From the NCBI GenBank assembly GCA_016165875.1, contig JABBOT010000015.1, positions 6,087,899 through 6,151,898 of the forward strand: DNA of 64,000 nt, read 5' to 3'. Below, in pieces: positions 43,801-56,030 of the stretch. Within the stretch, counting starts at the first letter, position 1, and each line of letters opens with the position of its first letter. The notes beneath the pieces were generated by a model. That model made no database searches. It worked only from the letters and a program-made list of their open reading frames with translations, and was not told where the DNA came from. The position numbers were made by a program, and so were the translations under genes. This stretch comes from Acanthopleura granulata (taxonomy: Eukaryota; Mollusca; Polyplacophora; Chitonida; Chitonidae).

Positions 43801-44689
43801 ACATAAATTTATACATACTGGTAAAGCTGAAGATAGTTAAATAGGGTTACCTTAGATTCCAGGAAGTCGGCAGCTAATTCCAGATCAAGTTTCAGGCCGT
43901 GTGCGTACATCGGACTAGCGTGGTAACCACCTCTGTTATAATTATAGCCATAATTCCTCTTCAAAGAGCTGTAATTCTTGGAATCCAACGCCTTGACTTC
44001 ACGTTTAAAGTTGTCACGTACAATGTTCAGTTCGTACTTCTTCATGAAGGCAAATTTCAGATCAGCTTCAGTATCTGCGGGTAAAGAAGGAGGAAAGCAC
44101 TTTTGGGAAACCATGAATTGTACTTCGGGTCGTAGACCAATGGCATCTTTACCGTTTACTCACCAACAGAAGCCTGTGGTTGTCATGGTGTCCAGATTGG
44201 AATCAAACTGACCCATTTCGATCACTCTGTGTTTTCGTCCCATGAACCTCATTGGTTTCTATATGTATGCATCATCTTCACAAGCACTGTGCTGACACAC
44301 AAGAAAACACAGATCACACAGATTTTCGTAATAAATCTCGGAAACAAAAGTTTCACCAATCTTTCTTCCCGAATGAGTTAAGTTGATATTACAAAATTCG
44401 CAGTTAAATGCACGAGGGTATGTCCAGTTGCAAAGAGAAAATCTTTGTCAGAATAATCCTGTGAACCATTATATGTGTCAGGGCCACAGAAATGAGCTGG
44501 TCTACATGAGGGAAGACTTCCGATATATCAGCAGCCTTAACAGCTGGACCACCGTTATCATAAAAAAATCGTCGTTCTGATAACTAAAACAAACAAACAA
44601 AAAATATTAACAGATATTCATGGACTAATCTAATGCTCAATGAATGTTCAATAATTGATAGAAGCCTGCAGTGTGATACGGTATTTTAC

Positions 44690-45095
44690 AGACATGCGGG
44701 TAAATCGCAGTCAGATGTAGACATGCTGGTAAATGGTAAGATTCAGATATACGGGTAAATGGTCAGATGTAGACATGTGGGTGAAAGGATAGATGTAGAT
44801 ATGCGGGTAAATGGTATGATATAGACATGCTGGTAAATAGTATGATGTAGACATGTGGGTAAATGATCTGATGTAGAAATACTGGTAAATGATGTGATGT
44901 AGACATGCGGATTAATGGTCTGATGTAAACATGGGATAGATGATCTGATGTAGACATACTGGTACATGATGTGACGTTGACAGGCTGATTAATGGTCTGA
45001 TGTAGACATGGGGTAGATGATCTGACGTAGACGTGCTGGTAAGTGATGTGAAGTAGACATGATCTGAGGTTGACATGCGGGTAAATTATCTATAT
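44690..45095. repeat. ~26-bp tandem array
   Basis: About fifteen units of gatgtagacatgcgggtaaa and variants, with irregular spacing. Confidence 0.8.
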
Positions 45096-45174
45096 ATGCG
45101 TGTCTACATCCACTATAATTTCACTTAAAAGAACACGCAGTTTTCCACCCTTTCTTTAGTAATCATTAAAAGTG

Positions 45175-45362
45175 GCTCCGAGTACTTCGTGGCTTCCGTG
45201 GTTAGCGCGCAAGAAAAAGGCAATGACCAAGGGGCCTCTCACCTGTGTGGTCGAATTTAAGTCTAGCTTATGATGGCTTCCACTGTTGTTGTATATGACA
45301 AAATCGTCTACCAACCTATGGATGGTCATGGAGTTTTCTTGGGGTCTATCCAATTTCAGGTG
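45175..45362 (+). mobile_element. old, diverged SINE copy
   Basis: Head (gtggcttccgtggttagcgc), middle (atgatggcttccactg) and body (gatggtcatggagttttctt) are recognisable in order but strongly diverged; no tail. Confidence 0.45.
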
Positions 45363-45374
45363 TGTTCGGGCATA

Positions 45375-47405
45375 TCTACCTACGTATGTTACATTTTAAA
45401 AACAAGATTATAATATGCATATATTATACTGAGGTTTAGGGGGAAAACAAACCGTGTTCTTTCATTATTTTACACACACATAATTTTGTGTTCTTTTATC
45501 TGTATTTATGGCATGGGACAGGATAAATAAAGTCAGGACCTTATATCTGTTTACATATTTGTAATTCCCTCATTTGACACATGTGACGTATTTCAATGAC
45601 CCGAACCAGTGACGTCTGACTGACGACACACTGGTGACGTTTCCTGTCTTGTTGTACAGAACAATGCATGCGTCGTTTTTTTTTTCCATTGCTCTTTATT
45701 GCGCCAGAATACAACCTGCATGCAAGATCAAGATCACTTCCTTATAATTTTCCATCCCTCCCACTTCTCCCTTTGTCAAATTGGCTTTCTTACGCTTACA
45801 CCCGTTTTTCACCCTCACCTTTGCACAATTATGATTTATTTTTCTATGTATATTTGGGGACATGGGTAATCCATTCTTTTCGTAATGTCGCCTTTATAGT
45901 TGAAATACTGTCAGTGTGGTGTTTACCCGCAATCTGTTCTTTTGAAATACATCCCATGTTTCAAATTTTTACTTCTTCTTTGTCATCAAAAACATTGGTC
46001 ATTTTTAAAATAAAATGATCTTAATCTTAATGATCTTAATCTCAGAACTGACTTTTTTCTTAGAAAACATAGCTCGTCTCTGACCAGTCTTTGATTGGTG
46101 GTAATTTGTTTCACCGCATAAACAATAATATGCGCCGTGAAAGCCTAAATTAGTCTTTTATCTTCACACTTCTGAACAAAACCTGTTAGAATATGTGTCT
46201 AAACCTCCCCTAATGGCACCCTAGTGTGATGATTACACAATAAGTGTCCAGAGTTAGTATTTGTTCACAATCAGCTATCCCTGTATATATTGATATATTG
46301 AGATTTAAAAAATATTTAAAAATTGTACGTTAATCTGAGTAATTAAGCGCATCAAATCGCTAGATAATGAGGCCGAATATGTGCATTTTTTCCCCCGACA
46401 CACGGTAGTCTCCGCCGAATGACATCATACAAGCACAACCTTTGCGAGCTGTCAGAGCATCGCCATTTAGTTCAGTATTAAATTAAGCATATTAGAGCCC
46501 CTCAGAGGTGAAATTTGGTAAATTTTTTATTTCACATTCTTATTCTCCATTTTCCATTCTCCTATCTTTTATCTCACTTAAAGATGAAAACCAAATTCAA
46601 ATTCCAAATACCTTAAAACTGACAAGTACAGCATGTTGTGAACCAAGACGGATGTGTTTTCTCAGTTCGCCCTGATCAGGGTGATTAGTTCACTGAAGTG
46701 GGTTACCTGTTGTGTCCAGACATGCCTCTGGTAAATGTGTATTGCCTCCTGCTATAAACTGTGCATGGCAATGTGCGGAGTATCAAAGCAGACCTATTAA
46801 CTAAAACAGCCTCAATCAACCCACCAGGTGCCATGGGGGGGGGGGCGATTTATACACATATTCAAGCAGATTTTGCTTAGAAATGTCAAGATAAAACACC
46901 AGTTTACGCCTTCATGGAGCATGATAAGTTTTAAAAATTAACATAAGGAGGATGATATGTTCGCATTTTAACTGGAGGTGGGAAAAAATTTAAATATAGC
47001 TAAATACGTAGGCTAAAAAACCGTCCCTCAAATTTTTGATATCTTTCCTACTTTATGGATGTTAGTAAAAGAGAATCAAAGTTTCAGAAACTTTTACAAT
47101 TTTGGAAAGTTTTAACTTTAAATGATAACCCAGAACAATGTAACATGAATATTAAACACCTGTGGGACCATTTATTAGTTTCAATAAGAAACAATTCACA
47201 TGAGCAAAAATAACTTGAAAATTTTGAAAATTGGCGAAAAGATAGCAATTAGAAAAAGAGCTCTAATTTTTTTTCAAATTTTCTCTTTATTTTTAGTAAT
47301 GTTAAGGTTAGGTAAGTTTTAAACTGGGCTTGACTTTTGAATGAGTGACAATGTCCAGCTTTAATCTCTCACCTTAATTACTCTTTAACTGAGGCTTGTT
47401 GCAAA
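45375..47405. other. AT-rich gene-free stretch
   Basis: A 116-codon + frame (45668-46018) ends in a short tail repeat of gatcttaat (46016-46045), so it may be the 3' end of an old retroelement, but no protein motif is visible. Confidence 0.35.
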
Positions 47406-47417
47406 ACAGGCATTTTA

Positions 47418-47696
47418 TTTATTTATTTATTTATTTATTTATTTGATTGGTGTTTTACGCCGTAATCAAGAATATTTCACTTATACAACGGCGGCCAGCA
47501 TTATGGTGGGAAAAAACTGGGCAGAGCCAGGAGGAAACCCACGACCATCCGCAGGTTGCTGGTGAACCTTCCCACGTACAGCTTGAGAGGAAGCCAGCAT
47601 GAGCTGGACTTCAACTCACAGCGAAGGCATTGGTGGGAGGCTTTCTGGGTCAATGCGCTGCGCTGGCGCGTTAACCGACTGAGCCACAGAGGCCCC
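47418..47696 (-). mobile_element. full-length SINE with an 11-bp target-site duplication
   Basis: Complete head, body and (TTTA)n tail. CAGGCATTTTA occurs at 47407-47417 and again at 47697-47707, an exact target-site duplication, so this is one of the younger insertions in the window. Confidence 0.85.
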
Positions 47697-47828
47697 CAGG
47701 CATTTTAGTGTTAGTGACTTCAATCATAGATTTATATAGGCAATCAACAGAATGGGTGACGTCAGACAGCTCATTTTGCACAGTTGTGATGTCGGCTGAG
47801 AAAACTGGCCCCTGTCCCACAAAGCCGT

Positions 47829-47913
47829 CGTAGACTAAGTTGATTGTAACTACCATGACAACCCATGTTAAGGAGACTGGTAGCCATGGTAGTTACAATC
47901 AACTTAGTCTACG
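47829..47913. repeat. 29-bp perfect inverted repeat, MITE-like
   Basis: 47829-47857 and 47885-47913 are exact reverse complements (core gtagactaagttgattg) around a 27-bp loop. The flanks cctgtcccacaaagc and gctttctgaaacaggg also pair imperfectly, giving a whole element of about 130 bp. Similar short hairpins are common in marine invertebrate genomes. Confidence 0.75.
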
Positions 47914-48654
47914 ATTGCTTTCTGAAACAGGGACCTGGTGTGCAGATTAACGAGGCACTGAGTAATATCAAAGGCTTTATATTTTCCTGCTGTACACTCT
48001 TTACTTGACTTGGCGGACATTGAATGCCCTATAATAGCGCTGTAATGACGCGGATATGACCTGTTATGACCAGGCTTGTCTGGAGAGGAAGGTCAGCCTT
48101 ACAGCCCACTCGTCATCATCGAACATCAGACGCTAACTGCAAGACTGGTTCAACTAATTGATCCCCAGGGAATGTACTCTATTAAAAAGGTATCCACTAC
48201 ATACATCCAGTAACGAAACTTCACGAACCAAAAGGGAGGGAAGCAATCTAAACATCTTATCCCCACCATGGAACCGTCAGAAACGGATTTGAAAACTGTA
48301 AAGCTTGTCGAGGTATAAATCTTTCTACTTCCACAGCTAAGAAAACATGTTTTCTTTCTTCAAGTTTTTCTACAAAAACAATTAAAGAAATAAAAAAAAT
48401 GTGCACAAAAAATTGTTTTGCCAGGGAAAACTGCACGGGACCAAAACACGTCAAACTTTAGGAGCTCTTTGTCTGTGGTCTGAAGTATTGCATATCAGAA
48501 ATGTGGTAATTCATATAGGTCACGTGACTTAGCGGCCATATTAGATTTATATGAAAACCCTTTATGAACCATCCAGAACGACTGAACCGAAATTGGCTTC
48601 AGTCACGTGATACACAATCACGATGCCAATCACGGAAATTATCACATCACAATG

Positions 48655-48780
48655 ACATATAAAAGACTACAAAACAGGAAGTAAAACCAGAGGAACGACC
48701 ACAGTGTGATAGTTGGCCAATGGGCGAAATCAGGGATCTTGTCCAGTCATGGTTTTATTCTAACTTTTCATGTAAGTGTT
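48655..48780 (-). repeat. dispersed repeat family C, further copy
   Basis: The reverse complement carries gccaactatcacactgtggt and gtagtcttttatatgtcatt plus the upstream gttagaataaaacc block of copy 2. Confidence 0.55.
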
Positions 48781-50039
48781 TAAGGAAGTAAGAATTTACA
48801 CCCACCCAACCCCCAACCCACCCCCACAGCATGGCCAAAGCCCAATTAAGAAAAAATCTACAGTGTAGTTCAGTGCAATTTATTAGACGTCACTGGTCTG
48901 GAATTACTCAAAATGCTGTGTTGTTATCACATTTAACATATACACAATAATATGCAGACCTCGGCGATACTTAGTCCACCAACAGAAGCTATTCCGTATG
49001 TGTGGTTCGACTCACCTTTTCTTTTTGCCCTTTGGTTCTGTTGCAGAAAATGCATACAATTATGCATAAATGTAAACCATGACATGGAATCTGAAAAAGA
49101 TCTTGCTATGGCCACGTACTTTCCGCTTTAGTTTGGTTAAATTAATCTCTCATTTAGAGATAATTTTTCGCTGAAAAATGAATGTCATTACAAGAAATCA
49201 AGTACTGATAAAGTCTTAGGCAGTATTTTCTGTCGTAAATTCTTCTGAATCTAAACATGAAATATGCATAAAAATGAACCGTTGATACATACATGTATAT
49301 ACAAAATAAATATACACATGCACTTGGAATTCTTCTGTTTGTATGTAAAATTAACTTTTATTGTACTGTATAGATGTACAATACTCGCATACATGTGTGC
49401 TGTTCTTTTGTACACGTGAGGATGTGTTTTTCATGTACAATTTTGTTTTAGTATATCCCGAGGAAATCGTTTGTACAGGTGCAATATTCTTGAATACGTA
49501 TGTGCAAATTTTTTTTTGGTTCATTGAACAATTTTTTTAATATTTGTGGAAATAACTTGTACACATGTTGAATTTTTCTAATTATATTTTCTAATTTTTC
49601 TAAATATATTACCGATGTAATAATTACATACATTCACTATTCATTTGCACAAGCGCACATTTCGGTTAGGTGCCAATGTGTGCACGCGTTCAAACATCGG
49701 CGTCATTTCCTGTCAGTTCTTCGCAGAGTTACCACAGCAATGGCATTATCAGAGCGTGTAAACGCAGAGCGATAGAATCTTACTGTATATATCTGGAATG
49801 GGAGCTAATGAGATATATTTGATGGTATGCTTTTTGCGAAACGGCAAACAGATAAAATTAAAAGTGAAGTCAGATTTTTAGGCTGTTGGCCTTCGGCGTA
49901 ATGGTCTTTTCATCAACCGCACATCCAGGTACAGCATGAAGGGGTTATCAACATGGGCAAGATGAGGGGAATTTAAAACACAAAATTTGGGGTCACCGGA
50001 GCCAAGGGACTTAGAGCTATAGACGCAGTGCATAGACTC

Positions 50040-50205
50040 AGGAGGCTCTCACCAACGCAGTTGAAGTCCACGCGTGCTGGTTTCCTCTCCGGCCATAGGC
50101 CCTACGGGCCCTGTCCATATTCTTCCTACCATAATGGTGTCCTGCGTCGAAAAAGTGAATTATTCTTAAGTACGGCGTGAACTACCAATCAAATAAACTA
50201 TATGA
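50040..50205 (+). mobile_element. SINE fragment, head-truncated
   Basis: It runs from gctctcaccaacgcagttga through the body, which is partly deleted, to gtacggcgtgaactaccaat and an A/T-rich tail. Confidence 0.6.
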
Positions 50206-52029
50206 ATAAAAAAAAGGATTTGAGAACAACAAGAATAATGGGACCGAGGTCCGTGCGCATTAAAAAAATGCATCCCATGATCAAGAACGATATGGTACCA
50301 TCGATAACAACAAAATTACAACCACAACAAGAACTGGTGGAGTAGATGACAACCGAGAAAGTTTCAGAAAGAAATGAGCGTCTTTCTCCCATTTCATCAG
50401 TATCGCACACCTTAGTTTATTTTTTTCTGTTTTATCCTAAAACAATGACGGATGAATGATTGAAGCTCTTATCAGGAATATTATGGGCAATGAGTAAACG
50501 CGTACTTACCTTAAGTTACCTTAAATGTGTATTTTTCCATTTTCCCTTTTGACAAGCCTATAGGCACGATAGAAAAAACCGAGACTTCCCAGGCTTTCAA
50601 TGAGGTTACCTATACAGAGCACAGACCCAGACAGGTATTATGTTACCTGTACGTTTACATTTCACAGACATTTGCATATTTCATATTAGCTAGGGGTCTG
50701 GTTATCAGACCGGAAGTGTCACACGTTATCGTCGGGCCACACACCGGGTCTGGATGCTCAGGGTGGCTGTCTCACAATTACTGCCACACTCCTACCTACA
50801 CTCAATGACTTAGTGAACGTCTCTCGCAGGTCTGGCGCTACCAAGCCACACTACTTTACACACGGCAACTCACGTTACTTTAATACCATGAACAACTGGA
50901 GCATTTCTGTTACATCAAGCAAGCCAAAAATTAACGACTACAGGCACCCTTTCAAATTATATTATTCAAAATGTTTCCAACATAAGACTATGATATTCCA
51001 CACATCGTTCAAGGGGTATTAGATAACATTCATTAAAATTTATGCTCTATGGCTAAAGGGCATATCAGCTAAAATGTACAGTGCCAAACAGATTCGTATC
51101 AGACGTCTGGAATCTGGTGCATTTCCGACCTTTAAAATTATTGTTGTTTTGTTTTTTAACGTAAACAAAAGTCAAGCATTTTATTTTGTTGCAATATATA
51201 CAAACGCGTGTATACCTTTCAACATTCATCCACCAGGTTGGGGGAGGATATATTTGTCAATTTTTACTTGACTTTGTTTTCGTTCTTACATGAATCTTGG
51301 TTAATTGACGTTATGGTAATGAAACATAAAGCATATCATGGGCGCAGTTATTATTTAAGATTTTCCTTAATGTAATCATGAGGTGAGGCTGTATGAAGCA
51401 CCAGATGGAAGTCTGGAAACAAAGAAAAACAAACAAACAAAACGGCCGTGGAGTGCTACCAAACAGTCATCCTGGTTTCCCGGCCCTCACGTCACACGTA
51501 ACGCCGCGTTTGTTCTGACCACGTCAGGACAGTATGGCACGCCACCATCGACCGATACTCAGACGGGAAAAAAGATCCCGCCCACGGCTGTTCCGGCAAA
51601 TGTCACCGGTCAAGCTCGACAACTGGGCAGGCTCTTTGAATCCAAAACATTTGATCCCATGAGCTCATCGCAGACACGAAATATCAGTTGAGCAAAACGC
51701 CCCTACTGTCCGTTTGCTCAGCACTTAGCTCTTGTGTGCGCGCAAGTTTGTTGGTTTTTTCACCTCTTGAGGTCTTGATAAAAATATGACTTGTTTCATA
51801 TTTTTTGACTAGAGAGACAAAATCCTCAGTGTGTGCCTTGAAGCAAGCTATACACTCAGGGCAATGGGAAAGTGTGACCTGTTTTGCTCAGCTGATAGCT
51901 CCCCTCTCTCCCGGGCTTAGATTCGAATCAATGGTCCCATCCACGTCAAGAACAAAGGGTATATGATAGAGGGAAGGAACGTACCGTAATTATATCCACT
52001 GTACCACCGGGTAGCTCAGACGGTTAATA

Positions 52030-52690
52030 ATATCTATGTGAAATTTAGGGAAACCATTTATCAACAGTGTATAGGTATTCCAATGGGACAAATTGTGCCC
52101 CACTTCTGGCAGACTTATAGCTGTTAGTATGAATACGACTATATGCAACAGCTATTAAAGAATAAGCTTCATCGGGTTCGATTTTTCTTATTTTCTAAAC
52201 GGTACATTGATGATTTGCTACGTATAAACAATCCGTATATAACAAAGGCCGTGAAAGATATGTATCAACTTTGGTGGGATTTAAAGCCAACTACAGATTT
52301 TCCAGATGGTACATCTTTTCTGGAGTTGTACCTGCACAAAAACGACAATGGTTTCCTGTCACGCGACAAGTTTGCGACAGGAGGAATAGTTTCGAATTTG
52401 AGATTGTGAATCATCCCTACTTGAATAGCTATATACTCAGTGAGTCTGTATGTGGCGTATACAAATCTCGCCTTGTAGCATTTGTTATATCCTGTGTGCT
52501 GTATGATGATTTCAATCAAGGTCACAAGTTATTACTTCGAAAACGGGTGTGTTAAGGATATGCCATCCAACGCCTTCAGCCTAAGTTTCTTAAATTTTAC
52601 AATGAGTACTCCTCTCTTGTTAGTAAATACGGACGGAGTGTTTAGAATCTTTGGGACTCTGTTTCATATTTGTGTCTCTATCCGCCTAAC
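52030..52690 (+). pseudogene. reverse transcriptase remnant (Penelope-like or other non-LTR class)
   Basis: On + the order is FRETIYQQCIGIPMG (about 52038-52085), TNCAPLLADL (about 52089-52118), a frame change, YMQQLLKNKL, the catalytic KRYIDDLLRINNP (52200-52238), FPDGTSFLELYLHKND (about 52302-52350), EIVNHPYLNSYILSESVCGV then KSRLVAFVISC (about 52398-52500), and a final FLKFYNEYSSLVSKYGRSV (about 52580-52640). This is the palm and thumb region of a retroelement RT. At least three frame changes make it inactive. The family is well represented in lophotrochozoan and lancelet genomes; I lean to a Penelope-like element but saw no GIY-YIG endonuclease to confirm it. Confidence 0.55.
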
Positions 52691-53129
52691 CTGAGGCTAG
52701 GGACTATATGTTCATCGTGTTGAGTGTGATCACCGCCTTATATATATGAACAGTCGCAATCAACGCGCAATTGAGATAGGCAGTTGATTATCGACACCAT
52801 ATATACTAAAATGGTACACGATTTGGATACTGAATTTATTCATCCGCCTACAGCATTAATTAGGTGTTTTCGTAATCATTAAAAACTGTTGACGGCTTCT
52901 CTTTGCATGAATACATACTTTCTTAGTTCTTTGTTACTTTGTGTTATTTGTTGTTTTTGAGAACTGGTCTTATTAATCACTGACCAGGAACGCCCATTTT
53001 GATTGAGAGCTGGTATAGGACTGTTGGTTTAGACGCCAAGATTCCCAGCATAAACCAGGAACCGCTTCTGTTTGCCTTTTAGGTATTCAGGAGTAATCAT
53101 AAGTATTTGGAGACGAAGATATTAGATTT

Positions 53130-53220
53130 GTTTATTTGATTTATTTGATAGGCATTTCGTGTCGTACTCAGGAATATTTCACTTACAGGACGACTATCAG
53201 CATTATGGTGGGAGGAATGT
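53130..53220 (-). mobile_element. SINE tail fragment
   Basis: Tail plus cgtactcaggaatatttcac and gcattatggtgggagga; it stops there. Confidence 0.6.
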
Positions 53221-53234
53221 TAGATTTGTATAAA

Positions 53235-53345
53235 TCCATATAAATATATACGGCATAGAAAGTAAAACGAGAGCAGCGACGAGAGTGTGATAGTTGGCAA
53301 ATGGTCACACGTTACCGGTGAAATACGGCCTCTTTCGGCTTTATT
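53235..53345 (-). repeat. dispersed repeat family C, further copy
   Basis: The reverse complement has tttcaccggtaacgtgtgac, gccaactatcacactctcgt and gttttactttctatgccgta. Confidence 0.55.
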
Positions 53346-55230
53346 GTAATTGTTGAGATAAGTGTTTAGTTAAAAGCAACAACTTACAAACCTCCTACCA
53401 ATTAAATGGTCTTTAGCACCGTCCATCTGGACTATTGAGACTCCAAGCTTTTATCATTTAATTTGCCATTTTGCGATCACATGTCTCGTTCACATTACCT
53501 TTTTGTTTAATTCGTCACCTTCCTCATAGATATTCATCTAGTGTATGACCGAGGAACTCTTTAAGTATAAAAACAGGAATTAGATTTCGTGTCCAAGATT
53601 CAGGCGTTCAGAAAACGGTAGGGACGGGTGGGGACTGAGTGTATCTCTGAGGTGTGTTAAAGTAATGCCAGGTAATTTTGCAGATATAAACTTTGAAAAA
53701 TAATGGTTGAAAAAAGTCCATTTCTTGTGGCAACAATTAAACAAAGAAAAATATTATCCACTGAACAAGTGCCCTGTTTCTATGGCGATATGATGCTAAT
53801 ACCTGCATTCCAGTTGATTTATTTTGAGAAAATGGTGATAAACCCCTGATGATATTTGGATATGTTGTAGGCCAGGCATCTAGTTATTTGACAGTATATG
53901 TCATTTGGGCCAAGGAAAATTAGGGAATAAAGTTTTAGGTGGGAGTTCTTTGTGAAATTACTACATAAATAGTAAGAAAATTTTTCAGCGGTTTTATGCC
54001 TTTATAACCCAGTCGAAAAATGGTAGACCTTAAAAGACATTAAACCCATTAAAATCGTATGGATATGTCTTTTATAAAAATAACTGTATTTCTTTTGTTT
54101 TTCTTTTCTTATTTTCAAATTTTATTTTCAATTCTTTGTTTTTTTCGGCTGTGTATATATTTTATTCCAAGGTGCTAGTTCGCAAGTTGTGTTTCACGAT
54201 GCAAGTAGCTCACGCGGCCTTTAAAATGTACACCTGAATACAAACCTAGGCATTGAAGCCTACTTATATACACCAGCCCTCAACCTCATTCCGGGTCAAT
54301 AATAACAATATTAAAGGAACTTATGCTGGAAGAGACTATGACTTAAAGGGACACAGTCGCACAATTATACAGTATTTTAGCGTTATTACAGAATGGCATG
54401 AGTATTGGGTTTTTATCTCAAGAAGTAAAACTTACAAGCTTTTCGCTAATTCCACCCGTTGTACGTTCAGTGAATGTTTAAAAAGAACAGCCCCCAACCT
54501 AAAAAAAAAAACAAAAACAAACAAACAAAACTGTAAACTGAAAAGTCTGACAGAATATTTAAAACACCATATACCAATCCGCACGTACTATATGTAGTAA
54601 CAAAATTGAGTCTATTTGTATTGCCGTGATGAACCAATTGAGCCTAAAAATTCTGGTAGTTTTTGCTATATGGGTGTGCTGACGAAACGGAGACTCTTAT
54701 AAGGGTTATATAATGTCACCCGCGACTTATCCTTACTTTGATTTATCCCCAAAACAGATCAATTTATCAGTAAACATGGGACAAGTATCACCCACTTGAA
54801 TCCGAAAATAGCGAATTAGGTCATGTTTACATTGCGTATTGTGTATCACTGTATCATCACAACGGGGTGACGCGCTAGCTGAAACTATATACTTGTATAG
54901 TTTATACTTCATGAAAGCGTCTTGCTTCTTTAAACCAGAAAACTTTAGAAATATCATCCTAGTATACATCTCCTCCGATAAATACAAGTCCGAGAATATT
55001 CATGTGCATATTTGCATGTTATAGGCTGCATGTTTGAACTAGCATTGGAAGTGAAAGCTAGTACTGGTAATAAGTCTATCCTGGCTTTTCATTTCCCAGC
55101 CATACACCAGCAAATTCCTTAAACAGCAATATGTTTAATGAATATTGAACGCAATCCATGAATTATGTTTATAGTGACATATCAGTTCAACAGTTTACCT
55201 TAGGTTCTGACTCATAAGCATATGTATTAA

Positions 55231-56030
55231 TGGCACCAGGCTTGCAAAGTAACCACCAGTGACAACAGCTCGCCATTTAATGGCACCAGGCTTGCAAAGT
55301 AACCGCCAGTGACAACAGCTCGCCATTTAATGACACCGGGCAAGCAAAGTAACCAACAGTGACAACAGCTCGCCATTTAATGGCACCAGGCTTGCAAAGT
55401 AACCACCAGTGACAACAGCTCGCCATTTAATGGCACCAGGCTTGCAAAGTAACCGCCAGTGACAACAGCTCGCCATTTAATGACACCGGGCAAGCAAAGT
55501 AACCACCAGTGACAACAGCTCGCCATTTAATGACACCAGGCAAGCAAAGTAACCACCAGTGACAACAGCTAGCCATTTAATGACACCAGAGAAGCAAAGT
55601 AAACACCAGTGGCAACAGCTAGCCATTTAATGACAACAGGCTTGCAAAGTAAACGCCAGTGACAACAGCTAGCCATTTAATGACACCAGGCAAGCAAAGT
55701 AACCACCAGTGACATCAGCTAGCCATTTAATGACACCAGGCTAGCAAAGTAAACGCCAGTGGCAACAGCTAGCCATTTAATGACACCAGAGAAGCAAAGT
55801 AAACGCCAGTGACAACAGCTAGCCATTTAATGACACCAGAGAAGCAAAGTAAACACCAGTGGCAACAGCTAGCCATTTAATGACAACAGGCTAGCAAAGT
55901 AACCACCAGTGACAACAGCTAGCCATTTAATGACACCAGGCAAGCAAAGTAACCGCCAGTGACAACAGCTCGCCATTTAATGACACCAGGCAAGCAAAGT
56001 AACCACCAGTGACAACAGCTAGCCATGTAA
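55231..56030. repeat. 50-bp satellite, 16 units
   Basis: Exactly sixteen 50-bp units without indels (caaagtaaccaccagtgaca, gctcgccatttaa or gctagccatttaa). Units 1-3 and 4-6 repeat the same A-B-C variant order, a 150-bp higher-order repeat. Later units mix variants. Confidence 0.95.

Larger units (their letters stand above)
41762..44252 (-). pseudogene. LicD/fukutin-like protein, two exons visible, with an in-frame stop
   Basis: Exon A (43851-44252) ends LELAADFLESK at a GTAACC donor. Exon B (41762-41933) begins NISFFMDSG after a TTGTTCCAG acceptor and ends at GTAAGT; they join in phase 0. The joined C-terminal part matches the core of the LicD family, which transfers phosphocholine or sugar phosphates (fukutin/FKRP relatives in animals): a helix, then DSGVLLSGVETGDLLPWD, then an acidic DVYTD where the family has its metal-binding Asp cluster. 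Upstream in exon A is a Lys/Tyr-rich stretch that I do not recognise. A TGA at complement 44160-44162 interrupts exon A. The decayed paralogous exon at 12862-13115 has CGA (Arg) there, so this looks like a later mutation, unless translation starts after it (Met at 44113). The signal anchor and later exons were not found, so this is either a fragment or a very long gene. Confidence 0.6.
47920..52025. other. mostly gene-free stretch
   Basis: It holds a family C copy (48655-48780), a SINE fragment (50040-50205), and otherwise short unremarkable frames, including a 102-codon + frame at 51383-51691 that I cannot assign. Confidence 0.35.
52700..55230. other. AT-rich gene-free stretch
   Basis: SINE tail (53130-53220) and family C copy (53235-53345). 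The 114-codon + frame at 54253-54597 is Lys/Asn-rich with no family signal. Confidence 0.35.
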
